In this document: piece by piece, positions 37,047 through 48,772 of the stretch
How the letters are laid out: every line of letters begins with the position of its first letter
Position numbering within the stretch: position 1 is the stretch's first letter
Source: Sclerotiophoma versabilis
Taxonomy: Eukaryota; Ascomycota; Dothideomycetes; Pleosporales; Didymellaceae
Reading direction: 5' to 3'
Length of the DNA: 64,000 bases
NCBI GenBank assembly: GCA_012274445.1
Contig: JAAROD010000081.1
Coordinates: 930,001 to 994,000 of the forward strand
The notes under the pieces: generated by a model
The model's input: only the letters and a program-made list of their open reading frames with translations
What the model was told of the DNA's origin: nothing
Databases searched by the model: none
Made by a program: the position numbers and the translations under genes

Positions 37047-38163
37047 CTATGTTGAGTTGAAGCCCCTTGAAGGAACGAAACACGAGAGGATGTAGTCGTT
37101 ATCGTAGTTCCAATATCCATTGCTTTCGAGGGTTTCGTGATCAGCATACACATGCCCGTAATAAACGAGTAAGAGCTTCCGGTCGTCGGTCATCTGTTTT
37201 GATTAGTATACATGATCTACACGGTGATCAGAGGCCCAAGGACTTTTCGTCGACATGATTTTTGGCAGATTCTGCTGACGGGTTTGCTGCACGAAAACGT
37301 ACCTGCGCTTGCTTCTTAAGCTTCTCACGGATGGACGAAACGGTCTCTCGCCGCCGCACTCGGACCAGCAGATCTTGCGTCTTCTCGCTCACTCGTACAC
37401 GCACAACGAACTCACGATCTGGCTCTGAATTGTCGGCTATAATAGCACCATCGGTCTTACCCTCTGTTACTGTAATGTCCCCCTCTTCCATGATACCAGC
37501 GGGCTCGACGACTAGCCACTCAGGCACCCTGTACTCGTTTCCCCTGTCATCGTAAACTCTGCTCCAAAGCTGACCAGTTGGGCAGGTACATCCTTGAGCG
37601 TCCAGTAAGCCTTGTGCGGTCGCAACGTCACCTTCCTGCAGGGACTGTGTCGCAGCTTGAAGACATCGCCACACCTGGGTGTCGCCTGTGACGCGTGTGT
37701 CCCACCAATCTCTGCGCTCCTTCTCCAATCGCACGCGTGTCCAGGCCTGACTTGACGAGTCCGTCAGCGGCTTAACGCGATGTCTGCTCTTAGCGGTCGT
37801 AGGCGAGGCAAGCGTGTTTGGGAGCGTGGAGCGCTGTTCAGCAAGAATGGGCACGAGAGGTTGGTTCGGGCGGACGGTTGACGCAGGTAGGGCGCTGGTC
37901 CCGGGGGACGAAGCTGACGGAGGGCGTCCTAAAAACGATCCCCGGGAAGAAGGCGCAGATGGGTGTTGTGAGGGCGGTGCGGTGAGGTTGCGCGACGAGG
38001 CATCGAGACGGGCGACTGGGGGATCCTCTGCACCGTCATGTCGGGCTGGAGAAGCGGCCTCACGAGAATTGCAGCAACCCTTTTGGGAAAGTCAACCATG
38101 CCGTTCACACAATGGAGCTTCAAGGTAAGACGTGTCGCGTGCGCGCGCGGAGTGACATACCAT
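37047..38163 (-). CDS. UBTD1/2-like ubiquitin-domain protein with N-myristoylation site
   Basis: On the minus strand the exons are 38163-38161 (the ATG alone), 38079-37303 and 37193-37047, giving 308 aa. Splicing joins the ATG to GGT TGC TGC, producing MGCCNSRE, an ideal N-myristoylation plus palmitoylation start, so the protein is probably membrane-tethered. After a polar linker comes the UBTD N-terminal domain (WTRVRLEKERRDWWDTRVTG, then DVATAQGLLDAQGCTCPTG, then YDDRGNEYRVPEWLV, about 105-195). A C-terminal ubiquitin-like fold (EFVVRVRVSEKTQDLLVRVR) continues in the last exon as KLLLVYYG...ETLESNGYWNYDNDYIL. The family (UBTD1/2, DC-UbP) links ubiquitin ligases and deubiquitinases. The start has a strong ACCATGG context. 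If the second intron were retained the frame would run to 37228, losing the second half of the ubiquitin fold. Confidence 0.85.
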
Positions 38164-39410
38164 GGTAGGCTTGAATGCCCCTCAGCCCTGTCTCGGTACT
38201 GTGGCTCACTAGCGATGTTGAAAACGAATGAGATGCGGAGACAACACAATGGGAAACAATAATTGGAAGTGATGATAGAGCGATTGCATGAACAGAAGCT
38301 ATTCACGGTAACAGTCTGGGAGGTCGAAATCGCTGCACGGCGGGGGAGGTGCTCTGTGCTGTGTGCTTTGACATCGAGGGTCGAGGTGCGCCTTCCTTGA
38401 AGATGAGCGACCGCGGTTGCGCCTTGCCTTCCCGTGATCCGTTGATGGGAGGAGGTTGGCCATTCGGGCTTTGCCACAAATGCGCACAAGGAAACCTAGA
38501 CCGGTCTGATTATCTGAATTGGTGTTTGCGGCAGGGCGGGACAGGCTAATTGAACACCTCCAAGGCAATATACGTCATCCATATTATTGATATGCATACG
38601 CGCAAACTGACAACAGTGTCACCATCTACCACGTCAACTTGTTGACTGCCAAGTGCCGAACGTTATACATCTGAGCATCTTGTGCTGCCAGTTGGGATAT
38701 GTTTGCGCGGAGACTCTCAGTGTCTGTATGTGCAGCCCGGAACTCTTTCGGCCTCATCTCCGTCCGCAGACATTAAGCGCAATGGACCGCATGACAATTA
38801 TAGATGTCATGGGGTGTGATATCCAGGATGCGTGGTCGAACTATCCGTCAACACACAATGTCAGCTTGCTCCATGTCACGCCATACCATGTATGCAGCAC
38901 TTGGCCAAGACCATCCATTGTAAAACACGAGTCTATTAGAGATTATTATGCGAGAGATGCCTGAGTGGCCGCTTGTGTACATTACTGACAAGGCTGTACG
39001 CAGGGTATCAGGGGTATTGTGCGATGAACCGACAGAAACGACAGCCAAACGACCAACTCCGGACATTGGTATCAAAAACGAGAGAAACAGTGCAGAGTGG
39101 TATCAATCTAGACAAAAGTGCGCATAAACATAGAAAAGGCCAAAAGAGACATCTCCAACATGCCAATGCCGCACATTTCGTGACCGAGGGAACGAGCGAC
39201 GAAGAGTTGGTCCAAATACAGAACAAATCGGTTGCGAAAGGGTATATGTGATCCAAATCCTGCGCCTGAATCCATGACGAAGATTCAAACCAGGAAATGG
39301 GGGTATCGGTGTCGTGGCCGTGCGGTCAAACAAGGGACTTGCGGTATCTTTGCTTTTCCGTCATTCCATCATGATTGTCATCGAGAAAGGTCGGGTCTTC
39401 CCACCACACC
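38164..39410. other. Intergenic region, no supported gene
   Basis: About 1.25 kb between two genes transcribed leftwards. A stretch at 38950-38970 (GAGAGATGCCTGAGTGGCCG) resembles the 5' part of a tRNA-Ser/Leu but lacks the rest of the cloverleaf. Nothing else is recognised. Confidence 0.45.
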
Positions 39411-41567
39411 TTACGCAGTTGTAGCGACAGGAGCGCTGCTTTTCGGAGCCTCACCAACGTTAACGGCGTCGGGGGTAACATCACCAATGGTGGACTGCTG
39501 AGCCGGGACAACGGGTGTCTCTTCCTTCTCGGCGACAGCGGGCGCATCGACCTTGTCAGCGGGCTCAGCGGTCTCAGCGGTCTCCTGAACGGTGGCGGGA
39601 GTGGCGTTCTCCTTCTTCTCCTTGGACTCCTTCTTGCCTCCAGCCTTGGAGACAGTGCGGGCGAGAGAGCCAAAGATGCTGCTTCTCTTCTCCTTCTTAG
39701 GGGCAGGGGCCTCCTCCTTCTTCTCCTCAGCGGGAGCAGCGACCGAGGTCTCGGTAACGGGAACGACGGGTTCGACACCGTTAGCAACGACGGGGGCAGG
39801 TGACTCCTCGACCTTGGGTGCCTCCTCAGTCTTGGGGAGGGTAGGGGCATTCTCGGCAGCGGGAGACTTGGCCTTCTCCTTGTTGCCAAAGAACTTGCCG
39901 AAAGAGAAGTGCTCCTTCTCTTTGACGGGGGTCACAGGCTTAGCAGCCTCGGTCTTAGGGGCATCGAGCTTGGCCTCAGCAAGAGGAGCCTCGGTGGTGG
40001 TCTCAGTCGCAGGAGCAACAGCGGTTGTCTCCTCAACAGGCTTCTGGACCTCGGGGACAGCGACGGTCTCCTTGGGGGCAGCAGCGGGGACGAGGTCAGC
40101 CTCCTTCTTCTCGTGAGAGGGGCTCTTGACCTTCTCAAAGAAGGAACCGAAGATGGAACCACGCTTGGTGGGCTTAGGCTTCTCAGCGGTCTTTTCCTCC
40201 TTCTCGACAGGAGCAGGGGCAACGACAGGAGCAGCAGTCTCGGTCTCGACAGGAGCCGGAGTAGCGGTCTCAGCAGCGACAGGAACGGGAGTGGACTCAG
40301 CCTTCAGCTCATCGCCGGCCTTGGGGATGTCAGAAGTGATGACGGGAGCAGTGGTAGAAGTCTCGCCAATCTGAGGAGCAACAGACTCCTCCTTCTTGAC
40401 CTCAGGCTCAGCAACGTGCTCGTCGGCCTTGTCCTTCTTGCCAAGGAGACCACCGAAGATGCTAGCACGCTTGCGGGAAACAGAGCGGCTCTTGCTCTTA
40501 GCGGCCTTCTTCTTGTTCTTCTTCTCAGCATCTGAGGAAGAACTGCTAGAGGAGGATCCAGTACGGGCGATGCCAGTGGCCTCAGCAGATGGGGCCTCGG
40601 TTTCGGCAGGCCTTGTAGCGTCGACGCTCTTCTTCGGGGCGGCGGCAGCAGTGGTAGCGCCCGCTAGTGCGGTGGGCTTGCCTACGCGTGATGTCAGCAT
40701 GCTGTAGTGGGTCTGGCAGGATCACCAAAAAAAATTGTCCACGACGCGACGCGTCAAAGACAACAAAAATGTCAAACTTACTGAGCTTGGTCTTCTCCTC
40801 CTTGTAGGCCTCGCTAGACTCGATGCCCTCCTTAGCCTCCTTGGCCTCGACGATGGCCTTCTCGACAGCGACGAACCAGCCATCACGCTCAGTCAGGGTC
40901 TGAGCCTCAAATGTGTGCTTGTTGCCGTGAATCTTGAATGCGAAAGCAAGGGTTCCATCCTTGGAAAGATCGGTAACATAGGCCTATGTCTTATTAGCTG
41001 ATGTACTGCAGGAACATTCGCCAGTCTATGCGTACCAGGTTCAGGACACCGGCAGGGCTCTCCTTCTTGTCTGCGTGCTTGACGAAAAAGAGGAGACCCT
41101 TTCCGGTCTGGCTGGACCACGCAGCAGTAGGATGAGCAACCTCAGGCTTCTCGCCGCGGAGGTACTCAGCGAGGCTGGAAGCGGGAACAGGCTCCTCGCC
41201 GAACCAGAAGTACTTCTTGGAGAAGCGGAAAGCGCTGCAATGTGGTTAGCCGGTTACTGATACCTGTTGCAGTACGTGCTACTTACTTCTTCAGGCCAGG
41301 GGCCTTGTAGCCCAGAGCACCGCTGTAGATAGGCTCAATGACCTTCTCCTCGGCCTTCTCCTCCTTCTTCTCCTCAACGGGAGCAGCGACAGCGGCGTCG
41401 CCCTCGACCTTAGGTGCCTCCTCGACCTTGGGCGCCTCCTCAGCAGGAACAACAGTCTTCTCGCCGGCAACCTCCTCGACTGCGACAGGCGTGAACTCAA
41501 CAGGCGCAGGGGCAGCCACAGGGGCAGCCTCAGGGGCAACAGCGGGCTTGGGTGCTTCGGTAGACAT
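39411..41567 (-). CDS. Meu6-like PH-domain protein with repeated KR-x-SIFG motifs
   Basis: Minus-strand exons 41567-41287, 41234-41036, 40983-40782 and 40681-39411 give 650 aa. The first ~75 residues are Ala/Pro/Glu-rich. A pleckstrin-homology domain follows (about 78-215: IYSGALGYKAPGLK, RFSKKYFWFGEE, GKGLLFFVKHADK, KHTFEAQTLTERDGWFVAVEKAI), like the PH domain of S. pombe Meu6 and its filamentous-fungal relatives; it probably binds phosphoinositides or a protein at a membrane. The long tail is disordered and rich in K, E, A, P and V, with an Ser8 run (270-277). It carries a recurring module: RASIFGGLL (299), KRGSIFGSFF (400), HFSFGKFFG (485) and KRSSIFGSLA (559). The R/K-x-S context suggests AGC-kinase sites. 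The opposite strand and other frames are also open because of the repetitive codons; they are shadows. Confidence 0.85.
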
Positions 41568-44500
41568 TTTGTGTATCTTGGGTGTGGATAGAGTGTGGAG
41601 AGAGTGTGGAGAGCGTGTGCGTGAGGCGGGCGTGGGAAGAAAAGACAAGGTAGGGAAGGAGCACGCTTGGTGTTATGATTACAAAGTTTAGTAGGAGGAA
41701 GGAAGGCTTGCTCTGGCAGGTGCGGCGAGAAGCAAAGCAGGCTCGACCTTGTGTGAAAAGTCTGAAGCACAGCGGTGTGAGGAAGGGGAATAAGGAAAAG
41801 TTCAACTAACGGCCCAGGGCTGCGAGATTCTTAAGGTGAGGGCGCGTTGCTAGGGGTTCGATTTGATGTGCAGGGATCCCGGCACACGAAATTGGTCTCG
41901 CGGCAGCACGCCCACTAATGGACCCGCCGCGCTCTAGTTGCACCAGGCTTGGTCGAATAGCACGATTCACCAGTTTATGCACACCTCACGTCCTGAAACA
42001 AAAAGCTGTGCATGCCGGCATCAGCCTGAACTCGGGCGCTCGATGTGAGCTGCGCGGCGTCATCTTTGAAGGCCACGGCAGGGCGTGGCTTTGATCTGCA
42101 CGTGTTGTGATAAGCATCTGGCTGGGTGGTGAGATCTTGCAACATTCATCTTGGAACAAGGCCGCATGATCAGACTGCCCCTCCTTCCGCGACCCTTCCT
42201 CGGTGTGATTGACCAACCTCTGCAAGATTTTGACGAAGCGGCATGGAAAGCCATGGCATTACTGCCGTCCAGCGCCTTGGGTCGAAGACGTGATTGATCA
42301 CAGTGTGGCCAGGAGGGTCTGCTTCTCACATCGAGGATCAGCTATCACACTACACATGGCCATGATCGACAACGGTATCTTGCAAAAGGGAAGCTGCAGT
42401 ATCGGCGCCCTCGTTGTCGCGTCTCAACATACCTGCCATCTGCAGGCGGCTCAACGGCTGCAAACCTGTAACTTCATGCCCGCCACCTCTATTTGTTCGT
42501 GTAACAACACGACAGTTTTTGTCCCAACTATCACCAACTCTCGACCTTTGCACAACTCCAGCCTGCACGCCATGTCAAGATTATCCGAGCAAGCAAAGCT
42601 AGACATCGGCTAGCGTCCGCCCCAACGAATCGCATGTCGCGCTCACCGCCCGACCGCCGATCCCCGTTGATGCTGGAAACCCAAACCCTTGTTCACAAGA
42701 ATGCTGGTACCCTAAAGTCATGTCATCTTCAGAGTCCAGCGCATAAGACTTTCGCAGCTGGCAGAAACTTGAAGCTGGCCATCTGCTAAGGCCAAGATGC
42801 TCGACGCCCCCGAAGCTGTATCAGACAGCCACGTTCAACGCTACCAAGCCACCACCGTTGGGCAACTCTGGCGAATGTCCATATGCATGCGTGACACAGT
42901 GTGCACGATTACGAAAAGAACAGCCTGTTAAATCGACGAACGTGACCGGGTTGTCCTAATTGAGCACCACGGCAGCGCAGACGCCGATACAAAATCTTGC
43001 CGACTACGGAATGACTCTGAAGCAGATCAGCCGAACCAGATGGTGGCCAGGATGGAGCCGGTCTATTATTGAATGGTCAAGGCTCACGTGAAAAGGAGAT
43101 TTTATCCTCATTACCATCCACGGAACGGAAATAGATGTTGCGTTTCAAGATGCAGTCGCCCAACCGATCTATATCAGTCTGCCAACATTGCAACATTCTC
43201 TCAAAGTTCAAAGTTCCATAGACGCTGGAAAGAATTTTCGCGCAAACATGTGCAATATCTTTTCATCTCAAACGGTTGTTGCGGCGCGCACAGAGCACGC
43301 CGCGTACAATATCCTCCTTTGATGATCTGCTCGCAATCTTGTCGGCCGTACCAATCCTCGCTCGACTCACCGCCACACACTCAAATTTGCGACTTGAGGC
43401 GCGTACCGGCCTTTTGTGATCGGGTTGTGCTGTCATACGATTCATCGAAATTTGACGAATTGCCTGCTCATTTGGATCACGGCATCCCCTGGACCGTAAT
43501 CAACTTCTCACAAAACACCAGGGTCTTCGTAACGGTATGCAAGACATATTGCGGAATGGTTGTCGAAGACTGGAGATGAAAGGCCGTGGATCCTAGTCCT
43601 GAATCTTCGAGATCCAGGGGATATTGCCAAGCCTCAAGCGGTTCGCAACAAGCCACAATCCACTTCACGAGTCAAAACGATAAAGTGTGCGACTGGATTT
43701 ACGAGGTGCGGCTCTGCGAGAGTCGAGAGAAGTCGAGCGATTCGGTGTCGCATACCGAGACTGAAGTTTCGAGTCAACCAAACAATCAACCTCTTACAAA
43801 CCGCCGTCAAAGTTGTTGACAGGAACATTGTCTCCACCCATAAGGGCACTCCCGGGCTCCCCTGCAACCTTAGTGAACAACACATCAACTCCACGCACCC
43901 TCGCAGCTTGACTCGAGAAGGAAAATTGAGCATCGGACCAAGTGTGGGAGTTGAAATAAGCTCAAGACATTGGCGCCGACTCCCGCTGCAGGGCTGGACG
44001 TGTGCAAAACAGCGCAATTCCTGTTGGTGGAGACGCGCGATGAGTGCCTTCCACTTCTGGTCCAGCGCACGCGTAGCTGGGAAACACAACGCCACTGCAT
44101 CAACATCAAGGGCGACTGACACCACCAGAAGCAACTCCGACCGAGAGCAGCAATAATGCTCACTATTGATATGCAACAAGCAGCAGCGGTTGTGAGACGA
44201 TTCGCACGGTCGAAGCTGTTAAGCCGCTCACCTTTACAGATCAGGACGCCAATGTAGTATTATTTACACGGTAGCAAGCAACTACGAATACACTCGTTCT
44301 TCTTGATGCTCATGCGACCGAAAGTATTCCTTCAAAAGGGCTTTACTCCCTATAACGACGCAATATTTGAATTCAAATACAAAGTCTTATAGACGCATGA
44401 AGTCCACTACCTTGCAGGCTCTAGCATCGATCCGCAACATCTCGAAAGGTTGAAGCACGGACACATCCTTAAAGCGCCTTAGCCAGCCTGCACATCTGCA

Positions 44501-45604
44501 CATCCGGGGTATCCGTGGATCACACCCCTCAGCATCTACCCCCCTGACCCCAACCTTTTAAGATACTCTCCAACTTGGAGCCGCACGCATGAACACTCGA
44601 CGTCATGCGGGGAGGCAAGCACTAACAGCACATGTTGGCAACACCCTCGATCCTTGACTGTCCACGCAGGCACGGATGCTGCCGGAGAGGCGCATGAAGG
44701 AGCGTACCGTCATCGCAATATGGGCTCTTACATAGTGGTAAAATCCTCTCACGCGCTCACGAGCTCCCAACGCTTATTTCCAGCGTAGACAAGGGGACAG
44801 TCAACCAAACTGTTTGAGGGCCACTCCTTGTCAGTAGCTATGCTTTGTTCTGAAAACAACCTTAGCACTCAATACATCCCATAGTAACGCTACAACAGTT
44901 TTCACAGCTAAGTTTTCAAGACACTCGCTCGACCGCCCTCTCGTTCTTATGACGGCCGTCTGTTGGGTCGACATTGCAGAGTCGGAAAAGGATGAGAAAC
45001 CCAATGTCAGTGGAAGTGGGGAGAGCAGAAACATGATGTCAAGGGCAAGATGTAACTTTATCATGCGCGGGCTTAGCACATACAGCTCAACAAATCCGTC
45101 CTGCACCTGCTAATACTATAATAAAAAACCCTCTGCCATCAAGAGGAAAACAGGAAACTCCCCTTGAGGGACATTTCTTACAATGGTCAATCTATCGTCG
45201 TGAAACTGGCCAAAAAGATGGTCTCAGGAGACACGAGCGCCCGGAGAATAGTGTTCAGTAAGCTCAACAGCGCCCGCCCGCTTGGTAGCAGGCCCGAGAA
45301 CCAGAGCCACCTGGAGAAGAGCGCGGGAAGTCGTAGCAGAGGGCTGTCGTGTTGATGCCAAGATGCTAGGTAGTTGTAGTTAGCATGGGACGTTGAATGT
45401 TGTCTTTAACACTACGGAGCAGTGGCTGCCTTCGGATGTTGTATACTTAATCTCATGTAGTATCTGCAACTTTCAATACGGCAGACTCGTTTCTAGTGTT
45501 AAAGGGACTGAAACAGAGTTTGTACGGCAAACGACTTAGTTGTGTCGTAATGAAGACAAGAGAAAAACAATATATGTTCAATGATGGGTATCTCTTCGCT
45601 GTGT
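41568..45604. other. 4-kb gene-poor region with ambiguous coding-like fragments
   Basis: The first ~250 bases are the Meu6-like promoter and leader. Beyond it no complete gene can be built. Between 43.2 and 44.2 kb several short frames look coding-like in amino-acid composition on both strands. One is a 55-codon minus-strand frame at 43961-43794 that ends in VNNFDGGL. Another is a plus-strand frame, roughly 43200-43420, containing SSFDDLLAILSAVPILARL. Neither has a start codon or matches a family I know. They may be exons of an unrecognised gene or relics of one. From about 44.2 to 45.6 kb I see nothing. Confidence 0.4.
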
Positions 45605-47987
45605 CTAACTAAACCGATCGTTGAAATCTCCCCACTTAATGTTATATCCGCCACCGCTCCTCTTCTCAGACCGGCCACGTCGTTTGGACTCAGCGGTAGG
45701 TACGAGGGGAACAGTCTTTTCCTTACTTGCAGTTTCCGTTTTGGAACCGTGGAGACGAGCTTCTGCTCTGTTCTTATCTAATTCATCTTCTGGAGATGCA
45801 CAGGAGACTGGTGGCCTTCTTTTCCATGCAGTCGTGTTCTGGAGTGGGTTGAGCCCGTTCTTCTTCCCAACAGTCCTTTTTGGCGTTTTGTCAAGCTTCG
45901 CTAGCTCATTCTCAATCATTTCATGTGTGATGCCTGGAACTAAGCGGAGCATTGTATCAAACTGTCTGGAAGGACCCAGCTCGAGCTTCTTGTAGCGCAC
46001 TCGCCACGAACAAACGCCATCTGGGTACCCTAGCTGTCCCATGCTGACATTTAGCGTTGGGAACCCGATAAGAAACTCCTTTTTGGTGGCTATGTCGCGC
46101 CGAAACAAGGCTGGGAGGGTAAAGCGCATATCTGCAGGCTTGAGCATAGACAGGGCGACGGCGATGAACCGTTCGGGGCTACCCTGCCTCTGTCTTGCGA
46201 TCTGCAGAGGGACCATGCGGGCAAGGTCCTCCCTGGTGAAATAACGGAGTATTAACACATCCGGAGTATAATTCCTGATACTTACCCACCAGCGCCCGTC
46301 AAAGAGTTGGTAGTCAGTGTTCTGCCTGCTTGCCGGTGCACTTGGAAGGACCTGTGTAAGCGGGAGAACGTGCGAAGGTAGGTAACGGATGCTTTTCGGG
46401 GTGACACCGGGCCTGTGGCTCTCTAAAGGCTGACGTGTAAGCAGCCAATAGCGATCGCTGAACGATTCTGAGCTGGTAGTCTTTCGAGAGGGTGATGGTG
46501 TCATCATGTGAAAAGAAGGAGGTTTGTTCCATTTACGCCACCAGATACTGTGGACACAATAACTGGTTCTATTTCCAGCAAACTCGGCCTGAGAAGGATT
46601 GGTTTCTGCGAATTCGCGAAATTCGGGCCAGATATTTGCGACTGTAGACGCGAGTTCGCCTAGTGGAGGTGTTTCCCTCGGCGAGATCAACTGACCAGCT
46701 TGTGCGAGTAAGCAAACAGCAGTATTCTTGGCTTCGTTCCAGTCGGATGGAGTCAAGTTCTCGATTGGCTTATCAACACGATGTCCGCGCGGCCTAAAAG
46801 GGGTACGCAGCTCAAGAGGGAGAAAGGTAGCGGTAGGGCCCCCATCGAGGAGTCGTTGAAAGGGAGGAAATTGAATAAGCAAAGAGCCTGTTTGAATATC
46901 CAGCGTTTGATGGCAGTTTCTGAGTAATCGAAACGCCTGGGACCTGTGCTCGTTGACACGCTTTTGCATGTGAATAGATACGTCGACAAGCGACTCGACG
47001 CTCAGAGCAGCTGGCAGTCTATGATTTTTCAAGATATGCCGGATTGCATTGCGCGACGTGTACGTCTGCAAATGATTCGTCTTGTCTTCAGCCCAGGCCA
47101 CGCCATGTTGCTCACACGTAGCAATGAGGCGCGATTTGTCGAAGCTTAGCAGAGGTCGCAAGATGCGCACACCGCCTGACTCGAGTGGGAAAGGCAGGTG
47201 AAAAGGTAGGGCTGAAGTGGAACTAATCCAGTTCCCGCTATGCGATACGCCGTGTATGCCAGAGCACTCGGGAATCCATTCGACAGGCTGCATAGCTTGC
47301 AGGCCAGACCGTAGGCGGTTGTTTGCAAGGCGCATCAAGACCGTTTCAGCCTGGTCATCGGCATGGTGCGCAACGAACAAATTGTGGATGCCTGCCGCGC
47401 GACAGGCTCGCCCAAGGGCTTGGTACCGTAGAGTGCGTGCGTCCGTCTCGAAACGCTTATGATCGAGTGGATCGAAGTCGGCGGGCCAGGTGAGAGGCAG
47501 AACAGAGGCTTGCATATCAACTGCTATCTGTTAGCATTCATTACAAGGGCTGGTGTGCTTGGACAGTCACCTACACTTAGCACGACACTGCTCAGCAACC
47601 CACTCTGCTTCTTCGGTGCTCTCGGGGCGCGCTTTGTGATCCACAATGAAGGCATGGGCAAGCAGGTTTGTGAGCTTGAACGAATCCCTGGAATTTGCAA
47701 ATAACGAGGCAAGTGCCATAGAGTCCACACCTCCACTGATTGCAAAGCCTGAACCGGTCAACAATGCACCCTACACCAGCAGGCTAGCCCGACCTACCCA
47801 GCTTCCAAGGTTTGCCGTTCTTTCCATACCCTCGAGAGAGCCTCCCAATACCCTGAAGGCCGTCTAAAGCTTTGTCGAACTCTTCAACGGTAATAGGCAA
47901 GCTCGTCTGCGAGCTGTACCGCCTGGTGTTGCGCCATGCCGCAGCAGAGGAACACTTCCTCACCCTGAGGACATTGCTTGTCCACAT
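45605..47987 (-). CDS. tRNA(Ile)-lysidine synthase, probably mitochondrial (TilS)
   Basis: Minus-strand exons 47987-47798, 47748-47575 and 47523-45605 give 760 aa. TilS uses ATP to attach lysine to C34 of tRNA(Ile)(CAU), so that it reads AUA; in fungi this serves mitochondria. The N-terminus (MWTSNVLRVRKC..., rich in R, S, A, no acids for 35 residues) looks like a presequence. The PP-loop SGGVDS (68-73) is restored by splicing (KLG+FAISGGVDSM). Other landmarks are AHAFIVDHKAR, HHADDQAETVLMRL, and RPLLSFDKSRLIATCEQHGVAWAEDKTN, with NAIRHIL after it. The C-terminal ~450 residues are far longer than in bacteria and end in a basic, Ser-rich tail. The second intron uses an ATAG acceptor. It is divergent from HSP10. 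Confidence 0.9.
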
Positions 47988-48276
47988 ATACGCCTTGGCA
48001 TTGACCAGCGCACAACAGACTCAACAAACGAAACGCGAGAAAGGGAAGAGACGGACGTTGATGTATATTTACTGTCTGTGGTAGTGCGCGAGCACGACGC
48101 GTTGTCCCGAGGTCTCGACAGCTGCGGTGCACGGACGGATTTGATTTGGAAATTTCTAGAGCTCCAGCACCGCTTCCCTCATTAGCGTCCGACTTTCCGC
48201 ATCTCTCGACTTCACCCCAAGCATACCATTCACTTCTCGAGATACCCCGTCTTTCATCCCGTCTCTTCTAATCACA
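47988..48276. promoter_or_regulatory. Bidirectional promoter of TilS and HSP10
   Basis: Only 289 bp separate the two start codons, so both 5' leaders and core promoters must lie here. The HSP10 side ends in a C/T-rich leader (48180-48270), as in highly expressed fungal genes. Confidence 0.65.
48149..48161 (+). promoter_or_regulatory. Heat-shock element upstream of HSP10
   Basis: GAAATTTCTAGAG reads as alternating inverted units GAA-nn-TTC-nn-GAg: two perfect units and a third matching two of three. It lies about 116-128 bp before the HSP10 ATG. This is the binding pattern of heat-shock factor Hsf1, which controls HSP10 in fungi. It could also act on TilS. Confidence 0.6.
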
Positions 48277-48772
48277 ATGGTACGTCATCTCTCTGGCACA
48301 TCAGCATCGCCACCGTCTCATTGCGCGCAAAAAGAACAGAACATCACAAGGTCAACATCAACTAACAGTACTCCGCAGTCTGCTCTTAAGTCGATCCGCT
48401 CCCTCGCCCCTCTCCTGGACCGCGTTCTCGTGCAGCGCATCAAGCCCGAGGCCAAGACCGCATCGGGTATCTTCCTGCCCGACACCGCCGTCAAGGAGCT
48501 TAACGAGGCCAAGGTGCTCGCCGTCGGTCCCGGCGCATTCGACAAGTCCGGCAACCGCGTTGCAGTCAGCGTGCAGCCCGGCGACAAGGTTCTGATCCCC
48601 CAGTTCGGCGGTAGCCAGGTCAAGGTTGGCGAGGAGGAGTACAGCTTGTTCAGGGACCACGAGTAAGTCTACAGGAGTGCAGGCAGGATGCAATTGGCGT
48701 CCAACCTGGGTGTTTGGAGTTTTCCGACGGTTACTGATAAGTTACAGGCTCCTTGCCAAGATCAACGAGTAA
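48277..48772 (+). CDS. HSP10: Mitochondrial chaperonin Hsp10 (GroES family)
   Basis: Exons 48277-48279 (the ATG alone), 48379-48662 and 48748-48772 give 103 aa, the standard Hsp10 length. It is the lid of the Hsp60 folding chamber in the mitochondrial matrix. The start MSALKSIRSLAPLLDRVLVQR is basic and helical, as in uncleaved Hsp10 targeting sequences. KPEAKTASGIFLPD is the mobile loop that docks onto Hsp60, and AVGPGAFDKSGN, PQFGGSQVKVGEEEYSLFRDHE and LLAKINE complete the fold. The first intron (99 nt) is a multiple of three and stop-free, so retention would insert 33 residues after the initiator Met. Splicing at that site is strongly supported because it alone gives the conserved MSALKS-like start. 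Confidence 0.95.

Noticed and set aside
38948..39030. tRNA-Ser/Leu-like 5' segment (GAGAGATGCCTGAGTGGCCG)
   Set aside because: No matching acceptor 3' strand, anticodon arm or GGTTCGA-type B box follows within tRNA distance.
39326..40535. Long open frames antisense to and out of frame with the Meu6-like gene (39326-39889 minus, 39375-39803 and 39909-40535 plus)
   Set aside because: They are shadows of low-complexity Lys/Glu/Ala/Pro codons; only the annotated frame carries a PH domain and spliced continuity.
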